64,000 bases of DNA from Paenibacillus aceris. GTDB lineage: Bacteria; Bacillota; Bacilli; Paenibacillales; NBRC-103111. Every line of letters starts with the position of its first letter. Position 1 is the stretch's first letter. Location: assembly GCF_017874035.1 (NCBI RefSeq), contig NZ_JAGGKV010000002.1:372001-436000 (forward strand), written 5' to 3'. Position numbers and translations under genes: made by a program. The notes below the pieces were generated by a model. The model was not told the origin of the DNA. It did not search any database and saw nothing but the letters and a program-made list of their open reading frames with translations. This document shows positions 26,578 through 35,343 of the stretch, piece after piece.

Positions 26578-27132
26578 CTAAATCCGGCCCGTTAACCGAT
26601 ATAATTGCCATGCATAAACCGCCAAAATGGTTTTCGCATCGCTGATACGTCCATCACGCATGTATTGCTGCGCTTGTTCCAGCGTTATAGCTTCACATTC
26701 CAGAAACTCATCCTCATCCGGATTGGCATTCCCTTTAACCAAATCTTCGGCGATGTACAGATGGATGATTTCATCCGCAAACCCAGGGGACGTATAGAAG
26801 GAACTGACCAGCCTCACATTCTCAGACCGATATCCGGTTTCTTCCTCTAATTCGCGCAACGCAGCTTTCAGCGGCTCCTCGCCCGCATCCAGTTTACCTG
26901 CCGGGATTTCGACCTGGCTTTTCTCCAGCGGCTTACGGTACTGCTCCACAACGATCATCTTATCCCCGATTAATGGAATGACAGCCACTGCTCCCGGGTG
27001 CTTTACGATTTCTCTTGTTGCCGTCTCCCCATTAGGGAGCGTAACGGTATCCACCTGAAGCGAAATAATTCTCCCTTTGAAAATAGATTCAGAATTAATA
27101 GTGACTTCTTCGAATTTTTTATGTTCAGACAT
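26578..27132 (-). CDS. nudF: ADP-ribose pyrophosphatase (Nudix hydrolase)
   Basis: 184 residues from the ATG at 27132. The Nudix box is complete (GEEPLKAALRELEEETGY, roughly residues 80-97). The upstream PAGKLDAGE and the downstream SPGFADEIIHLY region match the ADP-ribose pyrophosphatase subgroup. It cleaves ADP-ribose to AMP and ribose 5-phosphate. Divergent from the mciZ-like gene and followed by the EndoQ-like gene. Confidence 0.94.
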   Translation of the reverse strand: MSEHKKFEEVTINSESIFKGRIISLQVDTVTLPNGETATREIVKHPGAVAVIPLIGDKMIVVEQYRKPLEKSQVEIPAGKLDAGEEPLKAALRELEEETGYRSENVRLVSSFYTSPGFADEIIHLYIAEDLVKGNANPDEDEFLECEAITLEQAQQYMRDGRISDAKTILAVYAWQLYRLTGRI

Positions 27133-27227
27133 TCGGCACCTCATCGATTTCTAAATTGGAATAACTTGTCCAGCTTTTGCATATCGATCATTATATCAAA
27201 TTTTAACCGGAAAAGAGGAAGATCGAT

Positions 27228-27428
27228 ATGAAGAGTTATGTAGCAGAAAGTCAATTTCGCCTCGTAGGAAAAGCATGGGAAATTAAACGCCAGCTTCAAC
27301 TTATGCTCCAGCAAGGCGGACAAAGCATCACATTGATTGATTATCTAGCTGGATTGCACAGTCCACAGCAGCGCAAACCCCTTGGAAATAAGCAGGGTCC
27401 TGCCATAATCCCCTTCCCATCGAGGTAA
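27228..27428 (+). CDS. mciZ: MciZ-like FtsZ inhibitor peptide with C-terminal extension
   Basis: 66 residues. The core LVGKAWEIKRQLQLML (residues 12-27) matches the conserved LVGKAWEI of B. subtilis MciZ, a 40-residue mother-cell peptide that binds the C-terminal domain of FtsZ and blocks polymerisation. It lies beside nudF, the same place as mciZ in B. subtilis. RBS AAGAGGAAG precedes the ATG. The reading frame continues past the expected end into the 3' end of the DUF3866 gene (101-base antiparallel overlap), giving a proline- and lysine-containing tail. Function in this strain is inferred. Confidence 0.78.
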   Translation: MKSYVAESQFRLVGKAWEIKRQLQLMLQQGGQSITLIDYLAGLHSPQQRKPLGNKQGPAIIPFPSR

Positions 27429-28452
27429 TCGGTTGCGGATAGGAGCTAAAGGCCTCCGCGATCTCTTCGATCGAGACAACAGGCATCATCATGACCCGAT
27501 GACGCTCCAGACTATACGCCTGCTCCCCAATCATAGCGTGTTCGTCATCTTCTAATTGCGGCAAGGGTACGACTGCCGGACATCTAGCGGCAAGCTGAAG
27601 CGCAGTCAGCGTATGATGGCTAATCCCCCGATGGCGGGAACGTTTATCGGCAAAAGAAATGCGCGGAATCACAATCGGAGTCCCCCCCAGAGCGTGTACG
27701 GCATTCACCAATTCGCCGATTTCAATACCCGAATAGCCATAACGCGTTCCTGTCCCTACAATTCCCGGACCCATCGTGACCAGACTAAGGTCCGCTTTGG
27801 CTACATGCTTAGCGGCGATTAAGGCGCTAAACTTGTTTATAGCCTCTAGCTTTCCACCGTACGCTTGACCATAGGTAATGGTGCTTTGAAGCCACCTCAT
27901 GTCCTCCAATTGAGCCGCATGCTGACTCCAAGCAAGCGGGAGTGCGCCGCCGTCCGTCATGATATAAGATATATTCTTCGACAGCTTTAACGGCTGATTT
28001 TGCTGCAGCTCGCGGTACCGCAGCCAACACACCGCCGCTGGCAGCATACTATGTAATTCCCCGAGTAAAACAGGCATACCTTCCAAATTCTTATCGCCAT
28101 TAAAAACAGTATGAAAAATGCTGATCTCTTCTTCAACAGCCAGAACACTCCGCTGTAACGGAGTGTATTTGAGTTTCATAATATGACCTTTCGTTGAACG
28201 GCTTGCAGAAGGAAGTTGGCCATTATCCAAGTGCCGCGGCAGAACGATATGATAGCCTCCTGAGCCTAACGACAGCTCCTCTGCCGTTACATTTAGTACA
28301 ACACTGTCTCCGGGATGAAGCAAAGGTGAAATATCGGTATAATGGACAGCACGTTTCTCCTCGCCGCTGAACCGCATTTCGACGCTAACAACTTGCACCC
28401 CTTCCCTGACGGACATAATGCCCCTGACCGTTCCTTCTTCCCGCCTCATCAT
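27328..28452 (-). CDS. DUF3866 family protein
   Basis: 374 residues from the ATG-ATG at 28452 (AGGAGG eight bases upstream). The whole sequence follows DUF3866, including MRREEGTVRGI at the start, GGYHIVLPRHLDNGQLPS, the MTDGGALPLAWS segment, TMGPGIVGTGTRYGYSGIE and PRISFADKRSRHRGISHHT. Function unknown. The 3' end overlaps the mciZ-like gene on the other strand. It is encoded next to the nudF/EndoQ/spoIIM group. Confidence 0.85.
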   Translation of the reverse strand: MMRREEGTVRGIMSVREGVQVVSVEMRFSGEEKRAVHYTDISPLLHPGDSVVLNVTAEELSLGSGGYHIVLPRHLDNGQLPSASRSTKGHIMKLKYTPLQRSVLAVEEEISIFHTVFNGDKNLEGMPVLLGELHSMLPAAVCWLRYRELQQNQPLKLSKNISYIMTDGGALPLAWSQHAAQLEDMRWLQSTITYGQAYGGKLEAINKFSALIAAKHVAKADLSLVTMGPGIVGTGTRYGYSGIEIGELVNAVHALGGTPIVIPRISFADKRSRHRGISHHTLTALQLAARCPAVVPLPQLEDDEHAMIGEQAYSLERHRVMMMPVVSIEEIAEAFSSYPQPITSMGRGLWQDPAYFQGVCAAVDCAIQLDNQSM

Positions 28453-28565
28453 GCCTGTCTCCTCCTTATGCTCCTTGCCTACTTGCAGCATATGTGGATT
28501 AACGCGGAATTAAACTTACTCGGTTGATTTTCTCCAATGACATCTCGTTTACTCATAACACGCAT

Positions 28566-28615
28566 ACAAAAAAAACCGATTAGCTTGCCACTATTCGGCA
28601 AGTACTAATCGGTTG
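28566..28615 (-). terminator. Terminator downstream of the M20 peptidase gene
   Basis: Minus-strand AACCGATTAGTACTTGCCG pairs with GGCAAGCTAATCGGTT, followed by TTTTTTTG. Confidence 0.92.
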
Positions 28616-28625
28616 AACAGACATT

Positions 28626-29756
28626 TTAAACTTTTGCAGCTTCCTTCACAAGAGCAACGACCAGTTCAGCCGTTTTAACCAGATCGCTGATGGCGATATG
28701 CTCTTTCGTCGTATGGATTTCATGGTAACCAACAGCCAGGTTAACCGTTGGAATTCCCATGCCATTAAAAATATTCGCATCGCTGCCGCCGCCGGAATGG
28801 AACGTACGCGCTGTCAGTCCAAGCGTTGACAAGGCTCTTGACGTTAGCTGCACGATAGGCGCCGAGTCGTCATGCATGTAGGAAGCATATACGATGTCTG
28901 CTGTAAACTCGCAAGTTGTTCCTGCATCTGCCGCTGCTGATTCGCAAGCCTCTTTCATCGCAGCGATTTGCGCTTCCAGCTTATGCTGCACGATACTGCG
29001 AGCTTCCGCTTCCATTCTCACTTTATCGCAGACGACATTTAGCGGGCCTTCGCCAGAGAAACTGCCGATATTCGCTGTAGTTTCACTATCGATTCGTCCG
29101 AGCGACATGCGTGAAACTGCTTTGCTTGCGACTTGGATGGCACTGATGCCATCTTCTGGATTTACGCCAGCGTGAGCTGATTTCCCATGGAAAATAATTT
29201 CAATTTCCGCACGGCCGGGAGCTGCTGTAGCAATATCGCCAATGCTGCCGTTGGAATCCAGCGCGAAGCCGAACTCAGCTTCCATTACGCTGCGATCCAT
29301 AGCACGTGCGCCTTTCAGACCGCTCTCCTCACCTGCCGTAATAACGAACTGAATGCGGCCATGAGGAATGTTTTGCTCTTTGAGCACTTGAATACCTTCG
29401 AGCATAGCTGCGATTCCTGCTTTGTCGTCACTACCCAGGATCGTAGTTCCGTCGCTGCGGATGTAACCATCTTCGCCAATTTGTGGCTTGATGCCTTTAC
29501 CCGGAGCTACTGTATCCATGTGCGATGTAAAGAAAATCGTTGGAATCGCAGCATTGTTGTCCGTCGCTTCCAGCGTACAAATCAAATTGCCTGATCCATG
29601 TCCGCTTTTTGCCTTGGAATCATCTTCCACTACAGTTAAGCCCAAACGGCTGAATTTTTCTTTCAGAACGGCGCAAATTTCTTGCTCAAAGCGGGTCTCG
29701 CTGTCTACTTGTACGAGCGAGATGAATTCTTCTACCAAACGGTTTTGCTGAATCAT
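28626..29756 (-). CDS. M20-family metallopeptidase, tripeptidase T-like (YqjE-like)
   Basis: 376 residues from the ATG at 29756 (GGAGGA seven bases upstream). Dinuclear zinc residues are visible in SHMDTV, GSDDKAG, EESGL and FALDSNG, and a dimerisation domain lies between HGKSAHAG and the C-terminal part. It resembles peptidase T and B. subtilis YqjE; the precise substrate (tripeptides or another amide) cannot be told. Cytoplasmic. Divergent from the small Prli42-like gene. Confidence 0.88.
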   Translation of the reverse strand: MIQQNRLVEEFISLVQVDSETRFEQEICAVLKEKFSRLGLTVVEDDSKAKSGHGSGNLICTLEATDNNAAIPTIFFTSHMDTVAPGKGIKPQIGEDGYIRSDGTTILGSDDKAGIAAMLEGIQVLKEQNIPHGRIQFVITAGEESGLKGARAMDRSVMEAEFGFALDSNGSIGDIATAAPGRAEIEIIFHGKSAHAGVNPEDGISAIQVASKAVSRMSLGRIDSETTANIGSFSGEGPLNVVCDKVRMEAEARSIVQHKLEAQIAAMKEACESAAADAGTTCEFTADIVYASYMHDDSAPIVQLTSRALSTLGLTARTFHSGGGSDANIFNGMGIPTVNLAVGYHEIHTTKEHIAISDLVKTAELVVALVKEAAKV

Positions 29757-29832
29757 GTACTTTCCTCCGATGCTCACTTTGGGTTACAATAAAAGGGTAC
29801 AAGCTTTTTTTACGATAAAGGAGTGACTTTTC

Positions 29833-29937
29833 GTGTTACAGAATAGACGTTGGTTTAAAGTCGTGATTTACGTAATGCTGATCACTATGCTTCTCTCAAG
29901 CCTATTGTTTACTGCCGGATTATTTTTTGATTCCTAG
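29833..29937 (+). CDS. prli42: Prli42-like membrane miniprotein (stressosome anchor family)
   Basis: 34 residues: GTG start at 29833 with AAAGGAG nine bases upstream, then LQNRRWFKVVIYVMLITML followed by a short hydrophobic end. A basic N-terminus followed by a single membrane helix with the MLITML core matches the Prli42 family, which anchors the stressosome in Listeria and is conserved in Firmicutes. Too short for ordinary ORF calls. It ends two bases before the convergent bkdB stop. No stressosome genes are in the window, so function is inferred. Confidence 0.72.
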   Translation: MLQNRRWFKVVIYVMLITMLLSSLLFTAGLFFDS

Positions 29938-29938
29938 T

Positions 29939-31306
29939 TTAATAAATTTTTGTATCTGCGTTATAGCTTTCTAAATTTTCTTTGACCCTCTGTAGGAACC
30001 TACCGCAGATGACGCCATCCAGAATCCGGTGATCCAGCGACAAACACAGGTTAACCATAGAGCGGACAGCGATCATATCTTGAATAACAACAGGCTTCTT
30101 CACAATCGATTCGAAGGTCACAATAGCTGCTTGCGGGTAGTTGATGATCGGATAAGACAGAATCGAACCGAAGGAGCCTGTGTTATTTACGGTGAACGTT
30201 CCACCCACCATATCATTCAGCGACAATTTGCCGGCACGTGTCTTCTTCGTCAATTCATCAATTTCCCTAGCCAGTCCGGCGATATTCTTTTGATCCGCCT
30301 TTTTGATCACCGGCGTCATAACCGAATCTTCCGTTCCTACGGACAGGGAGATGTTAATATCGCGTTTCACAATAATTTTATCTACAGCCCACACGGAGTT
30401 GATGATCGGATAATCTTTAATCGCATTGACGACAGCCTTCATCATGAAAGCCAGATAGGTTAAGTTAATGCCCTCGCGGCGCATAAAGTCGTCCTTCACT
30501 TTATTCCGCAGAACCACGAGATTCGTAACATCCACTTCAATCATCGTCCAGGCATGCGGGATTTCCGTTACACTTTGACGCATGCGCGTAGCAATGGCAT
30601 TACGAATTGGCGTCACGTCGATGAAGTGTTCATTGCGAGAATCAAGCGAGTGTCCTTCCGCTTCAATCAGCGGTGTTTGCGGATTCGCAGACAAATGGAT
30701 GCCTGAGCTGCGAACAGGCAAATTGACCGGCTGCGTTTCCACTTGCGGAGCAGGCGTGCTGTTCACGGCAACCGCTGGGGCTGCATGTTGATTCGTATGT
30801 ACAGCTGCAGGCGCTGCGTTTGCTTTTGTGCCGCCTCCTGCGATGTATTGTTCGATATCTTTGCGAGTAATTCTTCCACCAAGCCCCGTACCAGCAACAC
30901 GTGACAAGTCGACGTTATTGTCTTGCGCAAGCCGGTGAACGGCCGGCGAGTAACGGCCGCGCATGCTTTGGTCCGCACCTTCCTGTGCAACCGCACCCGT
31001 GCTGCCACCCCATTCCTCGGCTGCAGCCGGCGAACTAGCCGAAGCTCCGGCAGACTCTTCGATCAAACAAATCGCCTCACCAACAGCCGCCGTTTCTCCT
31101 TCACCAACAATAATTTTCACCAGTCTGCCTTCAATCGGTGAAGGCATTTCTGTATTCACTTTCTCTGTGAAAAGCTCACAAATTACGTCATATTGCTCAA
31201 TATAATCGCCTGGCTTTTTAAGCCATTTGCCGATTGTAGCCGAAACGAGGCTTTCCGCCAAATGCGGAACTGTAACCTCCGTTAGTCGACCGTTCGTTTG
31301 GTTCAT
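29939..31306 (-). CDS. bkdB: Branched-chain 2-oxoacid dehydrogenase E2 (dihydrolipoyl acyltransferase)
   Basis: 455 residues. N-terminal lipoyl domain with the modified lysine in ELFTEKVNTEMPSP (K49), an Ala/Pro linker, the E1/E3-binding domain at about 120-155 (SPAVHRLAQDNNVDLS), a second linker, and the catalytic domain ending with DHRILDG (His-Arg and Asp of the acyltransferase site). It forms the core of the complex making branched acyl-CoA primers for iso/anteiso fatty acids. Last gene of the bkd operon. Confidence 0.95.
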   Translation of the reverse strand: MNQTNGRLTEVTVPHLAESLVSATIGKWLKKPGDYIEQYDVICELFTEKVNTEMPSPIEGRLVKIIVGEGETAAVGEAICLIEESAGASASSPAAAEEWGGSTGAVAQEGADQSMRGRYSPAVHRLAQDNNVDLSRVAGTGLGGRITRKDIEQYIAGGGTKANAAPAAVHTNQHAAPAVAVNSTPAPQVETQPVNLPVRSSGIHLSANPQTPLIEAEGHSLDSRNEHFIDVTPIRNAIATRMRQSVTEIPHAWTMIEVDVTNLVVLRNKVKDDFMRREGINLTYLAFMMKAVVNAIKDYPIINSVWAVDKIIVKRDINISLSVGTEDSVMTPVIKKADQKNIAGLAREIDELTKKTRAGKLSLNDMVGGTFTVNNTGSFGSILSYPIINYPQAAIVTFESIVKKPVVIQDMIAVRSMVNLCLSLDHRILDGVICGRFLQRVKENLESYNADTKIY

Positions 31307-31373
31307 GGGTGTACCTCCTAAATTCAGGAAATGATCAATGGCATGAAATCAGACCAGAAGAATCCATTTTATT

Positions 31374-32354
31374 TTAAAACATGGCAAGCTGACGCATAGC
31401 TTCTTTCAGCTTATCGCTATTGAGCAGGAAGAACTTCTCCATCGGAGGATTGCTGCCCACGGCCGGAACGTCTGGTCCGCATAATCTGGCGATCGGAGCG
31501 TCAAGCTCAAAGAGCAGCTCTTCCGCGATGATGGCAGACACTTCAGCGCCAACTCCGCCTGTTTTGTTATCTTCATGTGCGATGAGCACCTTGCCTGTCT
31601 TTTTTGCTGCTTCCAGAATCGCTTCTTTGTCCAACGGCTGCAGGGAACGCAAATCGAGCACATGGCAAGAAATACCTTCCTTCGCAAGTTCCTCAGCTGC
31701 TTGCAGCGCGAAGTTCACGACCATCCCATAGGCGATAACCGTAATATCTGTGCCTTGACGCTTCACATCCGCTTTGCCGATCGGCACGATGTAATCCTCG
31801 TCCGGCACATCAGCAGATAGCGCAAGATAAGCCTTCTTGTGCTCGAAGAACAACACAGGATCCGCATCGCGAATGGCTGCCTTCAGCAGTCCCTTCGCGT
31901 CATACGGATTCGAAGGGGCAACGATCTTTAATCCCGGCGTACCGAAGAACACCGATTCCGGACATTGGGAATGGTACAAGGCACCTGCGCCGGTCGCGCC
32001 ATAAGGCGCACGAATCACGATCGGGCAAGACCAGTCATTGTTGGAGCGATAGCGAATTTTCGCCGCTTCGCTTAGAATTTGATTCGTCGCCGGGAAAATG
32101 AAATCGGCGAACTGAATTTCAGCGATCGGCTTCATACCGTACATAGCCGCGCCTATGGCAACGCCGACGATAGCGGATTCCGCAAGCGGCGTATCCAGCA
32201 CACGATCTTCTCCAAACAGATCGCGAAGACCTTTGGTCGTATTCAAGACGCCACCCTTGCCGACATCTTCACCGAGGACGAAGACGTTGTCATCCTCTTG
32301 CATTTCCTCCTGCATCGCAGAACGGATTGCTTCCAAATAAGTAATGACTGCCAT
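31374..32354 (-). CDS. bkdAB: Branched-chain 2-oxoacid dehydrogenase E1 beta
   Basis: 326 residues, standard length. Transketolase-like pyrimidine-binding domain plus C-terminal domain. Family segments include FVLGEDVGKGGVLNTTKGL, ADFIFPATNQI, RAPYGATGAGALYHSQ and the C-terminal DLRSLQPLD. Works with bkdAA as an alpha2-beta2 ThDP enzyme. It starts three bases after bkdAA. Confidence 0.95.
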   Translation of the reverse strand: MAVITYLEAIRSAMQEEMQEDDNVFVLGEDVGKGGVLNTTKGLRDLFGEDRVLDTPLAESAIVGVAIGAAMYGMKPIAEIQFADFIFPATNQILSEAAKIRYRSNNDWSCPIVIRAPYGATGAGALYHSQCPESVFFGTPGLKIVAPSNPYDAKGLLKAAIRDADPVLFFEHKKAYLALSADVPDEDYIVPIGKADVKRQGTDITVIAYGMVVNFALQAAEELAKEGISCHVLDLRSLQPLDKEAILEAAKKTGKVLIAHEDNKTGGVGAEVSAIIAEELLFELDAPIARLCGPDVPAVGSNPPMEKFFLLNSDKLKEAMRQLAMF

Positions 32355-32357
32355 AAT

Positions 32358-33368
32358 TTAGTGGTCATCTCCTTCTGCGTAAACGTGGCGAAGCGTATCT
32401 TCCGGCTTCGGATAAGGAGCCTGATCCGCATACTTCGTAGCTTCGTTGATCTCTTGCTTGAGCTCCTCCTGGAGTTCAAGGTCTTGCTCCTCACTCCAAA
32501 GGCCGCATGCCATTAAATATTCTTTAAATTTCACAATGCCGTCTTTCTGACGGTTTTCCTCAACTTCTTCTTTGGTCCGATACAGCATGTCATCATCCGA
32601 AGTGGAATGCGGCATAAGGCGGTAGGACATCATTTCGATCAGCGTTGGACCTTCCCCGCGAGCTGCTCGATCTCTTGCTTCCTTAGTCACGCGATACATT
32701 TCCAAGACATCGCTGCCGTCGACTTGAACACCCGGGAAGCCATAGCCCAGCGCACGATCTGAAATTTTACCGGCCACTTGTTTATGCAGCGGAACGGAGA
32801 TCGCGTATTGATTATTTTCACATACAAAAATGACGGGCAGCTTATGTACGCCAGCAAAATTACATCCTTCGTGGAAATCTCCCTGGTTGCTGGAGCCTTC
32901 ACCGAAAGATACGTAAGTAACAAAATCTTGTTTCTTCATTTTTGCGGCAAGTGCGATACCAGCGGCATGAGGAACTTGTGTCGTTACCGGGGATGACCCT
33001 GTGACGACATGATTTTTGCGATCGCCGAAATGTCCGGCCATCTGTCTGCCGCCGCTGTTGACGTCTTCAGCTTTGCAAAATACGGCAAGCATCAGATCCT
33101 TCACAGTCATGCCAACCGCTAGAACAAACGCGTAATCGCGATAATAAGGCAGGAAATAATCTTTCTGTGCTTCCATAGCGGAAGCCATCCCAACCTGACC
33201 TGCATATTGACCCATTCCGGAAACGTGGAAAGGGATTTTGCCAGCACGCTGAAGCATAAAGGCACGCTCATCGTATTTAGCAGCGAGACTCATGACTCTA
33301 TACATACGAATTACGACTTCGTCAGATAACCCTAATGTTCTATGCTTATATAGCTGACCAATGGACAT
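32358..33368 (-). CDS. bkdAA: Branched-chain 2-oxoacid dehydrogenase E1 alpha
   Basis: 336 residues. ThDP-binding segment with GEGSSNQGDFHEGCNFAG and NNQYAIS is present, as is the phosphorylation-loop-like YRLMPHSTSDDDMLYR. It decarboxylates branched 2-oxoacids and passes the acyl group to lipoyl-E2. RBS AAGGAGG. Second gene of the operon, after lpdV, followed by bkdAB. Confidence 0.95.
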   Translation of the reverse strand: MSIGQLYKHRTLGLSDEVVIRMYRVMSLAAKYDERAFMLQRAGKIPFHVSGMGQYAGQVGMASAMEAQKDYFLPYYRDYAFVLAVGMTVKDLMLAVFCKAEDVNSGGRQMAGHFGDRKNHVVTGSSPVTTQVPHAAGIALAAKMKKQDFVTYVSFGEGSSNQGDFHEGCNFAGVHKLPVIFVCENNQYAISVPLHKQVAGKISDRALGYGFPGVQVDGSDVLEMYRVTKEARDRAARGEGPTLIEMMSYRLMPHSTSDDDMLYRTKEEVEENRQKDGIVKFKEYLMACGLWSEEQDLELQEELKQEINEATKYADQAPYPKPEDTLRHVYAEGDDH

Positions 33369-33476
33369 GGAGGTTGCCTCCTTAAAATAGTTTGAGTTCC
33401 AAAATAATTATTACCTGGTCCTAAGACTTGACTCTATAAGCTTATTATAAACGCAAAAGCGTATGATTACAATTTT

Positions 33477-34901
33477 TTATCCGCTAATTGCAATTCCATC
33501 CACAGCAAGCATGGCTTCCCCTAAAGCCTCAGACAAAGTAGGATGCGGATGAATCGTTTGTCCTACTTCCCAAGGCGTTGCATTCAGTACTTGAGCCAGC
33601 GCAGCTTCGGAAATGGAGTTTGTCACATGAGGTCCAATCATATGAACGCCAAGAATGTCATTCGTCTCACTGTCAGCGATCACTTTGACGAAGCCGTCGG
33701 TATCGCCGTAAACGAGTGCTTTCCCAATCCCTTTAAAACTGAATTTGCCTACTTTTACTTGATGGCCAAGCTCGGTTGCTTGCTGCTCCGTATAGCCTAC
33801 GCTCGCAATTTCGGGTCTCGTATATGTACATTTTGAGACGAGGTGCGCGTGAAGCTCATGAGGCGTTTGGCCTGCGATATGTTCAGATGCCAATATGCCT
33901 TCATGCCCAGCCATGTGCGCCAGCATCAAGCCGCCGATCACGTCGCCAACGGCGTAAATGTGGGATTCGGTCGTTTGCATGAAGCGATTTACGCGAATGA
34001 CGCCTTTGTCCACCTTAATATCTGTATTTTCTAGCCCGATACCCTCAATATTTGCTTCCCGTCCAATAGAAACAAGAACTTTTTCCGCTTGCAAATCAAT
34101 GATCTCGCCTTGCTTGTCCGCTTGTAAGGTAACCAAACCCTCCGCTGCCTTCACGGAATCAGGGAGCACTTTCGCACCGGTCACCAAATTGATGCCCCGC
34201 TTTTTGAATAAGCGTTCCAGTTCCTTGGAGACATCCGCATCTTCTAGGCTTACCAACCGTTTCTCATATTCAACGATGGTTACTTCGACACCGAAATCAC
34301 ACAGCATGGAAGCCCATTCCACGCCGATGACTCCGCCTCCGATGATAATGATCGACTTCGGAAGTTCTTGCATGCGCAGCGCGTCTTCACTCGTCATAAT
34401 GTGCGTGCCGTCAATAGTAAGTCCCGGCAAGCTGCGCGGTCTGGAACCCGTGGCGATCACTAAGTTGCTCGAAAGCAGCGTTTCGATATCCCCATCCTCT
34501 TTCTCAACAGAAACCGCTCCGCTGCGCGGGGAGAAAATGGACGGACCGATAATACGTCCATTTCCAGTATGCACGGTAATTTTATTCTTTTTCATCAGGA
34601 ACTGCAGCCCCTGGTGCAGTTGATCAACAATACGCTGCTTACGCGCCAACACGCTCTCAAACTTGAGTTCAAGTGAGCCTGAAGCGATCCCGTATTCCTC
34701 ACTTTTTTTCATTGTTGCATACACTTCTGCGCTTCTAAGCAAAGCTTTACTTGGAATACAACCTTGGTGCAAACAGGTGCCTCCAAGTTTCGCTCGTTCC
34801 ACTACAGCAACGGTTTTGCCTAGTTGGGCAGCACGGATAGCTGCGGTATAACCTCCGATTCCCCCGCCTAGGACAACGACATCATATCTATGTTCACTCA
34901 T
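33477..34901 (-). CDS. lpdV: Dihydrolipoyl dehydrogenase (E3)
   Basis: 474 residues from the ATG at 34901 (GGGAGGA upstream). FAD motif VVLGGGIGGYTAAIRAAQLG, redox-active disulfide GGTCLHQGCIPSK, NAD motif IIIGGGVIGVEWASM and the C-terminal HPHPTLSEALGEA carrying the catalytic His-Glu pair. First gene of the bkd operon. The ptb, bcd and buk genes that precede lpdV in B. subtilis are not here. Confidence 0.95.
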   Translation of the reverse strand: MSEHRYDVVVLGGGIGGYTAAIRAAQLGKTVAVVERAKLGGTCLHQGCIPSKALLRSAEVYATMKKSEEYGIASGSLELKFESVLARKQRIVDQLHQGLQFLMKKNKITVHTGNGRIIGPSIFSPRSGAVSVEKEDGDIETLLSSNLVIATGSRPRSLPGLTIDGTHIMTSEDALRMQELPKSIIIIGGGVIGVEWASMLCDFGVEVTIVEYEKRLVSLEDADVSKELERLFKKRGINLVTGAKVLPDSVKAAEGLVTLQADKQGEIIDLQAEKVLVSIGREANIEGIGLENTDIKVDKGVIRVNRFMQTTESHIYAVGDVIGGLMLAHMAGHEGILASEHIAGQTPHELHAHLVSKCTYTRPEIASVGYTEQQATELGHQVKVGKFSFKGIGKALVYGDTDGFVKVIADSETNDILGVHMIGPHVTNSISEAALAQVLNATPWEVGQTIHPHPTLSEALGEAMLAVDGIAISG

Positions 34902-35068
34902 TATATTTTTCCTCCCTATAACTCTCAGTACCTTCATATGTATACGCTTGTCTCTACTATATTACCCTTTTTTGGATGGGAAATCATAGTCTTATTTGTG
35001 AAATAGACAGTCTAACCGATTCAGAGTATGATGATAGAAAACCATGATACTTGATGTAAGGAGCAGCT

Positions 35069-35326
35069 ATGAAAGCACCATTTTACCGATTTATCGCCAT
35101 ACTTCTTCTCGTTATTCCCGGATTGACAGCGACCTATGGATTTCTTTCCATGAAAGACGCTTTTTTCGCCCAGTTCGACACGGACGGCCACATCTTGTGG
35201 GGAAAATTTATTCTTGGTCTTATTCTTTTTCTAATAGGCGTTGCTTTTATTGGAGGATGGACCTTTTTCCGCGACCGCAAACGAAATTATGTAGCTCCCC
35301 GCTTTAAAGCCAAACGGCGCAAATAG
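35069..35326 (+). CDS. DUF2627 (YqzF-like) small membrane protein
   Basis: 85 residues with two membrane helices (about 8-25 and 48-66), a short loop and a basic C-terminal tail (RDRKRNYVAPRFKAKRRK). It fits DUF2627, known as YqzF upstream of the bkd locus in Bacillus. Function unknown. RBS AAGGAG lies before the ATG. Divergent from lpdV. A short CCGGAC/GTCCGG inverted repeat at 35331-35354 lies at the junction with the convergent gene. Confidence 0.85.
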   Translation: MKAPFYRFIAILLLVIPGLTATYGFLSMKDAFFAQFDTDGHILWGKFILGLILFLIGVAFIGGWTFFRDRKRNYVAPRFKAKRRK

Positions 35327-35343
35327 ACCGGACCCTCAATCTT

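Noticed and set aside
33958..34623. 221-codon frame opposite lpdV
   Set aside because: Antisense shadow of lpdV with no RBS; low-complexity Ser-rich translation.
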